Below, piece after piece: positions 27,223 to 34,903 of a stretch of DNA of 64,000 nt; within the stretch, counting starts at the first letter, position 1; every line of letters begins with the position of its first letter. The stretch is from IMG/VR virus record IMGVR_UViG_3300008448_000001, positions 140,795 through 204,794 of that record; one strand, 5' to 3'. The notes beneath the pieces are model-generated. The model was not told where the DNA came from. It was given only the letters and a program-made list of their open reading frames with translations, and did no database searches. Source of the stretch: a virus. A program made the translations under genes and the position numbers.

Positions 27223-28017
27223 ATGAAACCTGAAGAACTAGCAACGATTTTAACTGAGCACGCGAAGTGGTTAAAGGATGAAGGTGGCAAAAGGGCCAAC
27301 CTGCACAGGGCCGAACTTCGCGGGGCCAACCTTGGTGGGGCCGAACTTGCCATGGTCAAACTTGCCGGGGCCGACCTTCGCGATGCCAACCTTCGCGGGG
27401 CCAACCTTGGTGGGGCCGAACTTGCCATGGTCAAACTTGCCGGGGCCGACCTTCGCGATGCCAACCTTGCCGGGGCCAACCTTCGCGGGGCCAACCTTCG
27501 CAGGGCCTTCCTTTTAGGAGCCAGCCTTATCGGGGCCGACCTGGAAGGGGCCAACCTTTACAAGGCCAACCTTATCGGAGCCAACCTTGCCGGGGCCAAC
27601 CTTCGCGGGGCCAACCTTTACAAGGCCAACCTTATCGGAGCCAACCTTGACGGGGCCGACCTTCGCGGGGTCAACCTTCGCGGGGCCAACCTTCGCCGGG
27701 CCAATCTTGAAGGGGCCGACCTTCGCGGGGCCAACCTTAACGGCGCTGACCTTGACGATGCTAATCTTACTGGGGCAAGAATCGACACCCTGGTTTGTCG
27801 CATGGATATCGATCGTTGGTCGATCTGCGTTTACGCGGACCGAACATCCATCGGTTGCAAAACACAACCTAATGAAAACTGGTTGGCTTGGACATCGGAA
27901 AGCGAAGAGATCAAGAAGATGCACTCCGATGCGGCTTCTTGGTGGGCAACGCACGGCGAGTTTATCAAAGCAGCAATCCGCCACGTGATAAAAAATTCGA
28001 AAGGCAATAACACATGA
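27223..28017 (+). CDS. Pentapeptide-repeat protein 1
   Basis: 264 residues. Residues 1-25 (PEELATILTEHAKWLKDEGG) are the helical cap common in this family. Residues about 26-185 are A[N/D]LxG pentapeptides that fold as a right-handed quadrilateral beta helix. The C-terminal 75 residues ([22 protein letters not shown], then [16 protein letters not shown]) form a separate domain shared with the two other pentapeptide genes here. Such helices can mimic DNA (as in Qnr proteins), but this function is not established for this group. Stop overlaps the next start (ATGA). Confidence 0.85.
   Translation: MKPEELATILTEHAKWLKDEGGKRANLHRAELRGANLGGAELAMVKLAGADLRDANLRGANLGGAELAMVKLAGADLRDANLAGANLRGANLRRAFLLGASLIGADLEGANLYKANLIGANLAGANLRGANLYKANLIGANLDGADLRGVNLRGANLRRANLEGADLRGANLNGADLDDANLTGARIDTLVCRMDIDRWSICVYADRTSIGCKTQPNENWLAWTSESEEIKKMHSDAASWWATHGEFIKAAIRHVIKNSKGNNT
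27316..27465 (+). repeat. Exact 75-bp tandem duplication
   Basis: Two identical, adjacent 75-bp copies (27316-27390 and 27391-27465), each encoding five pentapeptides (one turn and a quarter of the beta helix). This indicates recent unequal recombination or slippage changing helix length by 25 residues without loss of frame. Confidence 0.95.
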
Positions 28018-28673
28018 AACCTGAAGAACTAGCAACGATTTTAACTGAGCACGCGAAGTGGTTGCGTGGCGAGGGCGGAAAGAAAGCCAACTTTTACAGT
28101 GCCAACCTGGTTAGTGCCAACCTTTGCGGTGTTTATATGCGACATTGCGACTTTCGCCTGGCTGAGCTTGTACGGGCCAACCTGGTCTATGCCAACCTTG
28201 GCGAGGCCAACCTGCGAGGTGCCAACCTGTTAGACGCTAAACTGTTCGAGGCTAACCTGGAAGGTGCCGACTTGCGGCATGCCAACCTAAGCGAGGCCAA
28301 CCTTCGAGGTGCCGACCTGCGGCATGCCAACCTGGAAGGCGCCAATCTGTACCGTGCAAACCTGGAAGGCGCCAATCTGTACCGTGCAAACCTGAAAGGT
28401 GCAAACCTGAGCCGCACCGTCGTGATCGGCGCTTGCATCAACGCCGCAATTTGTAGGATGGATTTTGGAGGTTGGTCGGTCTGCGTTTACGCGGACCGAA
28501 CAGCTATCGGCTGCCAGCAGCGCATTAACGAGGACTGGTTAGCGTGGACGCCTGAAAGCGAAGAGATCAAGCAGATGCACGAAGATGCGTCTGCTTGGTG
28601 GAAGTCGCACGGCGAAATGATTAAAGGCGTGATACGGGGTGTGATGGCAAAAGCGAAAGGCGGTGACACGTGA
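28014..28673 (+). CDS. Pentapeptide-repeat protein 2
   Basis: 219 residues. The first 50 bp are nearly identical to the start of the previous gene, so the two arose by duplication. Pentapeptides run from about 27 to 138; the C-terminal domain ([21 protein letters not shown], then [16 protein letters not shown]) is shared. Overlaps both neighbours: ATGA upstream and GTGA downstream, implying coupled translation. Confidence 0.85.
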   Translation: MKPEELATILTEHAKWLRGEGGKKANFYSANLVSANLCGVYMRHCDFRLAELVRANLVYANLGEANLRGANLLDAKLFEANLEGADLRHANLSEANLRGADLRHANLEGANLYRANLEGANLYRANLKGANLSRTVVIGACINAAICRMDFGGWSVCVYADRTAIGCQQRINEDWLAWTPESEEIKQMHEDASAWWKSHGEMIKGVIRGVMAKAKGGDT

Positions 28674-29182
28674 GAACGGAAGATTTGATGGCCGGGTTGA
28701 AGCCTGGCACGTGCCTTTGGCGGGATTTTTCCGTCAACAAGAACCACGAAGTTAAATTGGCTAACGTCCCGTTCACGCAAACCGACAAAGGTAATTTTAC
28801 CGCCCGTTTGCTGTTCTACGGATCCTGGCTTTTCGAGCCTACGGTGTGGAACCGGGCGGCTAAACCGCACGGGTTTGTGATCTTTGTGGACGAGCTTCCA
28901 CCCGACGACTGGACGCACCTAACGGTGCAAAGGGTCGCCGGTAATCGAAAATCGCTCACAGCAAAGTACGGAGGATTGCTACCAAGTTTGGAAGAGTACT
29001 TAGTATTCTGCCAGCAGTCCTTCAAGTTGAAACAAGAAATCGTGAATGAAACGCCAAAAAGGAAAATTCAAGCCGGTCTTTCGCTGAAGGTTTCACTTCC
29101 GAAGGAACAGCACCGCATGGTTGTCGTTCATCACTTCGATGAATCGGATTTAGTCCCGACTTTTCAATATGTCGAAAGGTAA
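28670..29182 (+). CDS. Hypothetical protein
   Basis: 170 residues from GTG 28670, which overlaps the preceding TGA. Beta-rich first half with FTARLLFYGSWLFEP and GFVIFVDELPPDDWTHLTV; helical and basic middle (KLKQEIVNETPKRKIQ). No recognised family. The upstream junction sequence GCGAAAGGCGGTGACACGTG recurs at two other sites in the window. Confidence 0.65.
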   Translation: MRTEDLMAGLKPGTCLWRDFSVNKNHEVKLANVPFTQTDKGNFTARLLFYGSWLFEPTVWNRAAKPHGFVIFVDELPPDDWTHLTVQRVAGNRKSLTAKYGGLLPSLEEYLVFCQQSFKLKQEIVNETPKRKIQAGLSLKVSLPKEQHRMVVVHHFDESDLVPTFQYVER

Positions 29183-29185
29183 GAA

Positions 29186-29431
29186 ATGGCAGAAATTGAC
29201 GCGATCGCACTCGACGCAGTAATGAACAGTTTAAAACGCGCAGGTCTTTCCTGGCCGCACGGCGACCGAGAAATGCTTAAAGGTTTGATCCGAATTTACT
29301 TCGGGGATATTTCAACTCGGCTCATTGCCGAGCTGGAAAAAATCGACAAGCAATGCGCAGCGGCACAACGTGCTGTTGACAGCCTCCAGGTTGCTTGGAA
29401 AAAAGATAAGAATCGAAAGCGAGCCTTTTGA
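29186..29431 (+). CDS. Small helical protein
   Basis: 81 residues starting 3 bp after the previous stop, with GGTAAGAA upstream. Predicted helical (LIAELEKIDKQCAAAQRAVDSLQVAW), coiled-coil prone, basic C-terminus. Function unknown. Ends 9 bp before the tRNA. Confidence 0.65.
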   Translation: MAEIDAIALDAVMNSLKRAGLSWPHGDREMLKGLIRIYFGDISTRLIAELEKIDKQCAAAQRAVDSLQVAWKKDKNRKRAF

Positions 29432-29440
29432 TTTAGTGTG

Positions 29441-29514
29441 GTGACCGTAGCTCAATAGGTTAGAGCAGGAGACTCATAATCTCTCGGTTCCCGGTTCAAG
29501 TCCGGGCGGTCACA
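29441..29514 (+). tRNA. tRNA-Met(CAT) (or tRNA-Ile2)
   Basis: A complete cloverleaf: acceptor GTGACCG/CGGTCAC, D stem GCTC/GAGC, anticodon arm GGAGA-CTCATAA-TCTCT with anticodon CAT, T arm CCCGG-TTCAAGT-CCGGG, discriminator A. No encoded CCA. CAT reads AUG; if lysidine-modified it would read AUA, so tRNA-Ile2 cannot be excluded. A palindromic hairpin around GCTACGTAGC follows. Confidence 0.95.
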
Positions 29515-29577
29515 CTGCTGACAACTGCTACGTAGCAGCTGTTACCTTGTTTGTTAGACCCTTTCACAGGAGTTGAT

Positions 29578-29829
29578 ATGATAGGTTTAATGAAGAAGAA
29601 GAACCGCAAGGAGTGGTTCGATAAAATTGCGAGAGAGTCGCGACGTCTCGGAAGCTACATGGTGAGCTACAATCCGCAGAAAAAAAACGGAGCCTCGGAA
29701 GAGGAAATCGTTTGGGAGTTGAAGAAACGAGGAGTGCAGTCAGTGCAGTTTTACTCCGCCTTTTTCGACGTGTTTACCCCGTTTAAACCCGCGGAAAACG
29801 AGCAACCGCTGACGGAAGCGTGTTCCTAA
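29578..29829 (+). CDS. Hypothetical protein
   Basis: 83 residues from ATG 29578 with ACAGGAGTTGAT upstream. N-terminus is basic (MKKKNRKEWFDKIARESRR), the middle has GASEEEIVWELKKRGVQSVQFY. No family recognised. Confidence 0.65.
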   Translation: MIGLMKKKNRKEWFDKIARESRRLGSYMVSYNPQKKNGASEEEIVWELKKRGVQSVQFYSAFFDVFTPFKPAENEQPLTEACS

Positions 29830-29851
29830 CGCAAGACTTCAGGGAGGAAGT

Positions 29852-30013
29852 ATGCTCCGATTGATTTTGATTTTTACGTTTCTGGCGGGCGGTTGCGCCG
29901 CCCCCAGACAACAAACATTAAGGGTGGACGTCTACGCACGTAATGTAGATGTCCTTGCTGATAAGTTTTCAGGGAACGGCGATGTTGCGGTTTCCTATTC
30001 ATCCGTTTGGTAA
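29852..30013 (+). CDS. Very small predicted lipoprotein
   Basis: 53 residues after AGGGAGGAAGT. The N-terminus MLRLILIFTFLAGGC is a signal with lipobox LAGGC and lipidated Cys15. The remaining 38 residues are soluble and beta-prone (RVDVYARNVDVLAD). Real by its ribosome-binding site and lipobox. A short lipoprotein of this kind could be a lysis (o-spanin-like) or exclusion protein; undecided. Confidence 0.7.
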   Translation: MLRLILIFTFLAGGCAAPRQQTLRVDVYARNVDVLADKFSGNGDVAVSYSSVW

Positions 30014-30026
30014 GAAAGACAGAATC

Positions 30027-30260
30027 ATGATCTCCACAGTTGAAAAGTCCCGTGACACCTTCGTGGCGGCGAGAAGCGTAATCGTCGTGCGACGAAAAAC
30101 CTTGAAGGCGTTCCAGGCCGAACCGCAAGATCCGTGGAAGGTCGGTTTAGAAAGTACGACAGACCAACTGTCGCCAGAAGAGCTGGTTTCCTGGTTTCGC
30201 CAGGGTTACTCGCCCGCTGATATCAACAAGACGAAACCTTCACGTCTTACCTTCGAGTAA
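30027..30260 (+). CDS. Hypothetical protein
   Basis: 77 residues from ATG 30027 with AAGAAAGACAG upstream. Contains VIVVRRKTLKAFQ and the motif WKVGLESTTDQLSPEELVSWFRQGYSP. No recognised family. Confidence 0.6.
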   Translation: MISTVEKSRDTFVAARSVIVVRRKTLKAFQAEPQDPWKVGLESTTDQLSPEELVSWFRQGYSPADINKTKPSRLTFE

Positions 30261-30294
30261 CAAAAGAACCTGAGAAAGGATTTTGATTTTGCCT

Positions 30295-30672
30295 ATGTCA
30301 GATACAAAGCTATCGAAGTTATCGATTACCCGTCGCGTTTGCATGGGGTCGAAACCCCCAGATGAAAGCTGCTTTTTGTTGGGTGAGACGGAGTTTCAGG
30401 TGCGAGCTTCGTCGCAAAATACCGCGCAAATTTGTGTCGTACCTCCGGGCGGTAAGCCGAGTTACCTGCGGTTTCTCGCTAAAGACAAGCCGTTGAAGCA
30501 CGGGCAGTGCTTGATCGAACTTGTCGAAGGAGGATCGAATATCAGGCTCCGGTTCACCGCGACTCAGTCGGTGGCGATCGACCGCAAGGAAGTTCGGCGA
30601 GCAAAGTTGGCGTCAGCTAACCGTCAACGGGCTACCGCGAAAACCGTAGACACGGTTGTCGCAAGCAAGTAA
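30295..30672 (+). CDS. Hypothetical protein (start uncertain)
   Basis: 125 residues from ATG 30295. A TTG two codons upstream (30289) is better spaced from the GAGAAAGGA ribosome-binding site, so either may be used. Middle beta strands (TEFQVRASSQNTAQICVVPPGG) and a basic C-terminus (RKEVRRAKLASANRQRATAK). Unknown function. Confidence 0.6.
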   Translation: MSDTKLSKLSITRRVCMGSKPPDESCFLLGETEFQVRASSQNTAQICVVPPGGKPSYLRFLAKDKPLKHGQCLIELVEGGSNIRLRFTATQSVAIDRKEVRRAKLASANRQRATAKTVDTVVASK

Positions 30673-30714
30673 AATCCCCGAAAGTTCAACCCTTTACTCG
30701 AGAGGTATACACAG

Positions 30715-31041
30715 ATGATTGAAGTAGTGCAGTGCCAACTAGCTAGTGACGGCACGCGGGCCATCGTTTCGGTGCGGTCCGACAAAAAGTCGTTTACCGA
30801 GCAGATCGAAGAGCTTGGATCGGCTGCGGCCCGTAACGAGGCCCTAAGAGCCGCGAGTTCCGCTGGCATTAAGGGGTCTCCCGGCATTTCGGGAGCCGCC
30901 CAGGCGATTCACCCGCGAAACAAAGAAGGCAAGTCGTTAGACGACCTTCGCGATAGCGAAGGGAAACCGCTTGACTTTTCGAGCCCGGAAATGCAACCAG
31001 CCTATTACCAGGCTGCCTTTGAGATCACCGCCAAGGTGTAA
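30715..31041 (+). CDS. Hypothetical protein
   Basis: 108 residues preceded by CGAGAGG. N-terminal beta hairpin (EVVQCQLASDGTRAIVSVRS), a helix with Ala-rich segment, then GIKGSPGISGAAQ. No known family. It is the last gene before the second gene-free block. Confidence 0.65.
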   Translation: MIEVVQCQLASDGTRAIVSVRSDKKSFTEQIEELGSAAARNEALRAASSAGIKGSPGISGAAQAIHPRNKEGKSLDDLRDSEGKPLDFSSPEMQPAYYQAAFEITAKV

Positions 31042-31333
31042 TCGCAGGTAATGCCAATTTCGACAGCAATCAGCTAGCCATTTCGGTGGCTAGCTAACGC
31101 AAGGCGGCAACAGCCTAAGTTGCACTAACAAATAAGCCGACCGGGTACGCGAACAAGTTCCGACAGACGGTCAGGTCTAGGTCTCAAAGAATAGCCCTGA
31201 CGCCCGTTAGGCCACCACAGGCAAGCGATTCGGATAGCAAAACATGAGGAGAACAGTCATGAAGCGATGATGATTACAAGACGAGCCGAACTCGGAGGCA
31301 AAACCGATAAGGCGGCAACAGCCTGAGTTGCGA

Positions 31334-31457
31334 GGATCGGCGGCGTGGACAACGACACGCGGAAAGCTGTGCAACGCCTAAACGCATAGACGCAACGGAT
31401 TCGGAACAGATCGAATACCGCCAAGTATGAAAAGCAGGTGTAATTCCTGCCCGATCC
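31334..31457 (+). ncRNA. tRNA-like module 1
   Basis: Acceptor-like GGATCGG (31334-31340) pairs with CCGATCC (31451-31457). A GCGTG-GACAACGA-CACGC hairpin sits in the D-arm position and GCAGG-TGTAATT-CCTGC in the T-arm position, with a 7-nt loop that is not the canonical TTCRA. The central part is long (about 75 nt), containing CGGATTCG/CGAATaCCG instead of an anticodon arm. It is not a normal tRNA. Confidence 0.5.
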
Positions 31458-31619
31458 TTTGCATATGCGAAACCTGCTACTGGTAGCCTACGGGCATGCA
31501 GAGTCCAGTGAAATGGTTAATTTTGTGCCGCAAGGATCTGCTTCCGGAGATAATTCGAAAGGAGCAGGGAGCGGGTAATCGGGTCGTGCCGAGCAAAGAC
31601 ACAGCCGGAGAGACGGCGA

Positions 31620-31713
31620 GGATCGGCGGCGTGGACAGTGACACGCTCACCAACACTCCTGCAAGTATCCAATTGAGTGCAGGCGACAGCAGGTGCTAAT
31701 TCCTGCCCGATCC
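31620..31713 (+). ncRNA. tRNA-like module 2
   Basis: GGATCGG (31620) pairs with CCGATCC (31707). D-arm-like GCGTG-GACAGTGA-CACGC and T-arm-like GCAGG-TGCTAATT-CCTGC are near copies of module 1. The centre can pair CCTGCA with TGCAGG around a 14-nt loop, so there is no 7-nt anticodon loop. Confidence 0.5.
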
Positions 31714-31794
31714 TTTTCGGAGCGGTACGAAAGAAAGATAGTAAAAGGTGCGAAATGACACCAGATAAGCAACCGCTTGTGAGGCTGGTAAATT

Positions 31795-31878
31795 GGATCG
31801 GCGGCGCGGGACCACTGAAAAGTAATCCGCGATGGTGCTCAAAGAGCGGTCTAACATGTTCGAATCATGGCCGGTCCG
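31795..31878 (+). ncRNA. tRNA-like module 3
   Basis: GGATCGG (31795) pairs with CCGGTCC (31871, one G-U). Here the T arm is canonical in the loop: CATG-TTCGAAT-CATG. A CGCGG/CCGCG hairpin with a 17-nt loop replaces a standard D arm and no clear anticodon arm is seen. Preceded by a hairpin CCAG..AAGC-AACC-GCTT..CTGG. Confidence 0.5.
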
Positions 31879-31882
31879 CTGA

Positions 31883-31905
31883 GTTATTAAGGCGTTCTTA
31901 ATAAC
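31883..31905 (+). terminator. 9-bp hairpin closing the second RNA block
   Basis: GTTATTAAG (31883-31891) pairs perfectly with CTTAATAAC (31897-31905), loop GCGTT, followed by a T-rich stretch (GATGTTTGTTGGTTTGTTTT). Terminator-like but without an uninterrupted T run. Confidence 0.5.
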
Positions 31906-31941
31906 TGGATGTTTGTTGGTTTGTTTTGAAAGGGTTTGGTT

Positions 31942-32607
31942 ATGCGTTTTGTTTGTTTTTTGGTTTTAGCATTGGCGAGTTCGCTGGTCTCGGCGCAGAC
32001 ACCGCTACCGGTTCGATTTGTTGAGGCCGGTCAAACTGTGACGGTTCCCAAGGGCAATTACCTGCAGACGCAAGAAGTCATCGTCCGCAAGGGAGGTGCT
32101 CTCATTCTTGAGGCCGGTGTAACTATCCAGGTGAAAGGCCTTGGATTGCCCATGCAGGTCTATGGTTCGCTTTCAGTTAACGGTACCGAGGCTGAACCTG
32201 TGGTGGTCGGCCCCGATGCCGCCGGTGTTTGTGGCACACTGGCAGCGTACCCATCTGCTGACGGCACTAGGCCGCAAGTAACAATTGATTACCTCGAATG
32301 GGCCACTACCCAAAACTCAAACTGCCTGTTTTTCTCAAGGTGCGACTTCGCTGTCGCCAATAGCGTATTTTTGAGCAATGGTGCTAGCAGCACCAACAGG
32401 GTTTGCGTCCAAGCAACAAACGACTCCGCCGGGAGCGTCAACGATTGCTTATTGGAATGCGTTAAGGCGACCGGAGTGACGACGAACGGGATCGTTGTGA
32501 ACGGAAGCGGTGCAGCGGTTGACCTGTGGAACATAACCACAGTTAATTGCGACAATCCGCTAAGGATCAACAAGTTTGTTGCTAAGGTTACAGGAAGCGT
32601 TCGCTAG
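31942..32607 (+). CDS. Secreted beta-helix-like protein
   Basis: 221 residues from ATG 31942 (GAAAGGG upstream). MRFVCFLVLALASSLVSAQ is a cleavable signal peptide. The mature part (GGALILEAGVTIQVKG, then YGSLSVNGTEAEPVVVGP) has the repeated short-strand pattern of a right-handed parallel beta helix as in pectate-lyase-like proteins. It is exported by the infected cell. Enzymatic activity is not evident. Confidence 0.7.
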   Translation: MRFVCFLVLALASSLVSAQTPLPVRFVEAGQTVTVPKGNYLQTQEVIVRKGGALILEAGVTIQVKGLGLPMQVYGSLSVNGTEAEPVVVGPDAAGVCGTLAAYPSADGTRPQVTIDYLEWATTQNSNCLFFSRCDFAVANSVFLSNGASSTNRVCVQATNDSAGSVNDCLLECVKATGVTTNGIVVNGSGAAVDLWNITTVNCDNPLRINKFVAKVTGSVR

Positions 32608-32631
32608 TTGCGGATCGCAGGTAATAATTGT

Positions 32632-32690
32632 CGCAGGAGCGACTTGTTTATCTAAAACATAAACAAGTTTCTCCTGCGGCTTCTTTCTCT
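32632..32690 (+). terminator. Long hairpin terminator
   Basis: CGCAGGAG (32632-32639) pairs with CTCCTGCG (32671-32678), and inside it ACTTGTTTAT pairs with ATAAACAAGT around loop CTAAAAC. A pyrimidine-rich run TTCTTTCTCTTT follows. Confidence 0.7.
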
Positions 32691-32733
32691 TTCCCACGTC
32701 GCGGTTCACGCGACTTTTTTTTAGCTATTGACC

Positions 32734-33138
32734 ATGGACCCGAACAAAATCAGACGTTTAGACCGGGCAACGGGCTCGTGCCACGACCACGTGGTTTGGT
32801 TCATGCTGTGGCTTGAACACTTGAATATGTTCTCTGAGGCACAAGTTTACGATATAATCAAATTCGTAGGTACGGAAGCCTTGGTCGCACGCGAAGCACC
32901 CCAGCTTCCGTCGCATGCAGTTTGCGTTTTCAACGTTGTCGTTTGCGATAGTCGCTGGGTCACTTTCTCCGGCGGCGTTTCCTTCTGGGACACGGCGACC
33001 GCCGAAGAAATTAAAACACTGCCTCAGCCTGCAATCACGCATGTTACTTGTGACTTCACGGCCTTACTGCAGCGAAGAAAAAATGGATCAAAAAGCAACG
33101 TCGATGCTACTTCAGACACTAATCAAGCAAGCCAATAG
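32734..33138 (+). CDS. Hypothetical protein
   Basis: 134 residues from ATG 32734; a TTG two codons upstream is also possible. Contains DHVVWFMLWLEHLNMFSEAQVYDIIKF, helical and aromatic-rich, and beta strands (VCVFNVVVCDSRWVTFSGGV). Overlaps the next gene by 56 bp. Family unknown. Confidence 0.55.
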   Translation: MDPNKIRRLDRATGSCHDHVVWFMLWLEHLNMFSEAQVYDIIKFVGTEALVAREAPQLPSHAVCVFNVVVCDSRWVTFSGGVSFWDTATAEEIKTLPQPAITHVTCDFTALLQRRKNGSKSNVDATSDTNQASQ

Positions 33139-33853
33139 TTCGACAAGCCAGCCGCAAGTCGCCAAGCTGGCCCAGCGAACTTTGCTTGCCGCGGAGGAAG
33201 CTTACGCTACGCCTTTGATCCTGCTTGTACTAGACAAGTACGGCACGGACGCCCTTTCCTGGTCCCCTGCGACCATAAGAATGGAGTTAGAGCAGGACTT
33301 TCAGCTGAAGTTGCCGAAGATCACGCTAGATAAAATCATGGCGGCGGTGACAATTTTGACTACGAATTACTTCTACAAAGACGTAACGCGATTTGTCGAA
33401 ATCTGCAATATATTGTCCGGTGACGATTTTCAACCGAACGAGTTTGAACCGGCGGACGCCGGTGAGATGTTGGTCGGAATTACGGAAGCTCTGCTGCTGT
33501 ATCCCCCCAACGACGATCCCGAAGACACCGAGTTTTCGGCTGAAATTCAGGAGTACATCAAACAGGTACTCCGTGAAGAGGGTATTTTAAAACCCTTTGA
33601 CGTCCTGAAATTTGCAATGAGTGACGACAGTGCAAGCAAAGTAGATGCGGATTACGCCGACGACCCGGAGATGTACTCGGCTATCTACAAAATGCAACAA
33701 AGCAAGACAGGAGATCTGCGTACGATTTACCTGGAAAATATGCAGGGCTTGATGGATCAACTGCGTATGTTACCATTGAGCAACGGTTCGACAGAAGTTG
33801 TAGTACGTCAGCTGCAACAAATAGTATCCTTATCGGGAGCAGAAGAAGAATGA
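33083..33853 (+). CDS. Hypothetical conserved-type phage protein
   Basis: 256 residues from ATG 33083 (GCGAAGAA upstream). All-helical pattern: TLLAAEEAYATPLILLVLDKYG, WSPATIRMELEQDFQLKLPK, and an acidic segment (PPNDDPEDTEFSAEIQEYIK). The fold suggests a virion assembly or DNA-binding helper. No family assigned. Coupled by ATGA to the next gene. Confidence 0.65.
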   Translation: MDQKATSMLLQTLIKQANSSTSQPQVAKLAQRTLLAAEEAYATPLILLVLDKYGTDALSWSPATIRMELEQDFQLKLPKITLDKIMAAVTILTTNYFYKDVTRFVEICNILSGDDFQPNEFEPADAGEMLVGITEALLLYPPNDDPEDTEFSAEIQEYIKQVLREEGILKPFDVLKFAMSDDSASKVDADYADDPEMYSAIYKMQQSKTGDLRTIYLENMQGLMDQLRMLPLSNGSTEVVVRQLQQIVSLSGAEEE

Positions 33854-34134
33854 AGATTACCCCCTGGAAGTACTTGCTTTTAGTTGTTGCCAGTTCCAGT
33901 TTTGCGTCGGCGCAAGACTGCGGCAGCGGTACCTGCCGTAAGCCTGTACGAAACACGGTTACCGCAGTAGCAACGCCGGTATTCGAGGCAACCGAGACCG
34001 CTGTACACGCTGTCGAGCACGTTGTACAGTCCACGGTGCAGTCCGCAACCTGCGCCACGCAAAAGGCGGTTGCAGTTGCAACTCGTCCCGTGAAACGAGT
34101 ATTTACGACACGGCGAGCTCGTTGCTGCCGTTAG
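33850..34134 (+). CDS. Small secreted Val/Ala-rich protein
   Basis: 94 residues. MKITPWKYLLLVVASSSFASAQ is a signal peptide; the mature part has DCGSGTCRKPVRN followed by a Val/Ala/Thr-rich stretch (VHAVEHVVQSTVQSAT) and a basic Arg-Cys tail (RRARCCR). Small secreted proteins with a C..C and Arg/Val repeats of this look are common in planctomycete genomes, which hints at the host. Confidence 0.65.
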   Translation: MKITPWKYLLLVVASSSFASAQDCGSGTCRKPVRNTVTAVATPVFEATETAVHAVEHVVQSTVQSATCATQKAVAVATRPVKRVFTTRRARCCR

Positions 34135-34155
34135 TCTAGCACCCTTCAACGCGTG

Positions 34156-34191
34156 ACCACCCGGCTAGGTTTCTGGCCGGGTGGTTTTTTT
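34156..34191 (+). terminator. Rho-independent terminator
   Basis: ACCACCCGGC (34156-34165) pairs perfectly with GCCGGGTGGT (34176-34185), followed by six Ts. It separates the secreted-protein genes from the DUF1257 cluster. Confidence 0.9.
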
Positions 34192-34202
34192 ATGGAGTCA
34201 AC

Positions 34203-34901
34203 ATGAGCCATTTAGTGAACGGTTTTTGTGTTAAGGACATCACTGCTCTCTCGCAGGTGGTAAAAGAGCAGTGTCCGCAGCTTGAGTTGGTCGAAGGTAC
34301 GCAGTACCGCACGTGGATAACCGACCACGGCAGGCTGGCCGGAGATTATCCTATTCCTGGGTTTTACCAGGCCATCTTGGCAAACGAACTTAGCCTGGAA
34401 GGGTTCGACCTTGCCGTTATTGCAAAAGAGATGGGCGTAACGCTTCCAGCTAAGCTTTCCGACCTGGAAAGCCAACCTTGGAATCTGGCTACGCAGAAAA
34501 GACTTTTGCAGAACGAGAAAGTGCACGCTGCGTACACGAGAATTGTCAAGGAACGCATGAGCAAAGATTGTCAGTACGTCATTCGTTACAAGGCGGGCGA
34601 AGGCAACAAGGGGGCCTACGAGATTGGTGTTATTCCGCACCCGTTCCGCAACGGCGAATTCGTGCTGATGATGGACTTTTTCAGCCAGGGTAACGGGTTG
34701 CTGAACGCCAAAGGTCTCGGCAAGCACGAGTCGAAGGCAGGCGTAGACAATTGGGCTAACCAGCTCAAGCAAGGTTACGCCGCGAGGGCCACTGAGCGAG
34801 TCATTCAACAACAAATGGCTATGGGCAACCCTGCCTACGGTCAAGTCACACGTGTCGCAATGCCTGACGGCAGATTAGTTTATCAAGTGAAAGGTCGCTA
34901 A
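34203..34901 (+). CDS. DUF1257 (Ycf35-like) family protein
   Basis: 232 residues. The N-terminus (HLVNGFCVKDITALSQVVKE) and C-terminus (WANQLKQGYAARATERVI, then VAMPDGRLVYQVKGR) follow the DUF1257/Ycf35 layout: short beta-helix start and a terminal segment of Q+Y followed by a dG.i....r. strand. Function unknown in any organism. The following genes are DUF2997 and a Ycf46-like AAA ATPase, the partners with which this family is usually found. That neighbourhood strengthens the call. Confidence 0.6.
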   Translation: MSHLVNGFCVKDITALSQVVKEQCPQLELVEGTQYRTWITDHGRLAGDYPIPGFYQAILANELSLEGFDLAVIAKEMGVTLPAKLSDLESQPWNLATQKRLLQNEKVHAAYTRIVKERMSKDCQYVIRYKAGEGNKGAYEIGVIPHPFRNGEFVLMMDFFSQGNGLLNAKGLGKHESKAGVDNWANQLKQGYAARATERVIQQQMAMGNPAYGQVTRVAMPDGRLVYQVKGR

Positions 34902-34903
34902 GC

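Larger units (their letters stand above)
31060..31880 (+). ncRNA. Second structured RNA block with three tRNA-like modules
   Basis: About 900 bp (31042-31941) without a credible gene. Visible structure includes AGCTAGCCA/TGGCTAGCT (31072-31095) and GTCAGG/CCTGAC. Two copies of AAGGCGGCAACAGCCT[A/G]AGTTGC lie at 31101-31123 and 31309-31331. Three modules start with GGATCGGCGGCG (31334, 31620, 31795) and end with the complementary CCGATCC or CCGGTCC. It could be one long RNA or several. tRNA-like ends suggest processing or mimicry. Confidence 0.6.

Noticed and set aside
26970-28035. Minus-strand ORFs opposite the pentapeptide genes
   Set aside because: Low-complexity shadows of the pentapeptide repeats in the antisense frame.
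31334-31878. Annotation of the three modules as ordinary tRNA genes
   Set aside because: No 7-nt anticodon loop, two non-canonical T loops and very long central parts; I cannot name an anticodon.
31496-31901. Two small + strand ORFs (67 and 74 codons) within the second structured block
   Set aside because: They lack ribosome-binding sites, overlap the tRNA-like modules, and have no recognisable protein pattern; the DNA constraint looks like RNA folding.
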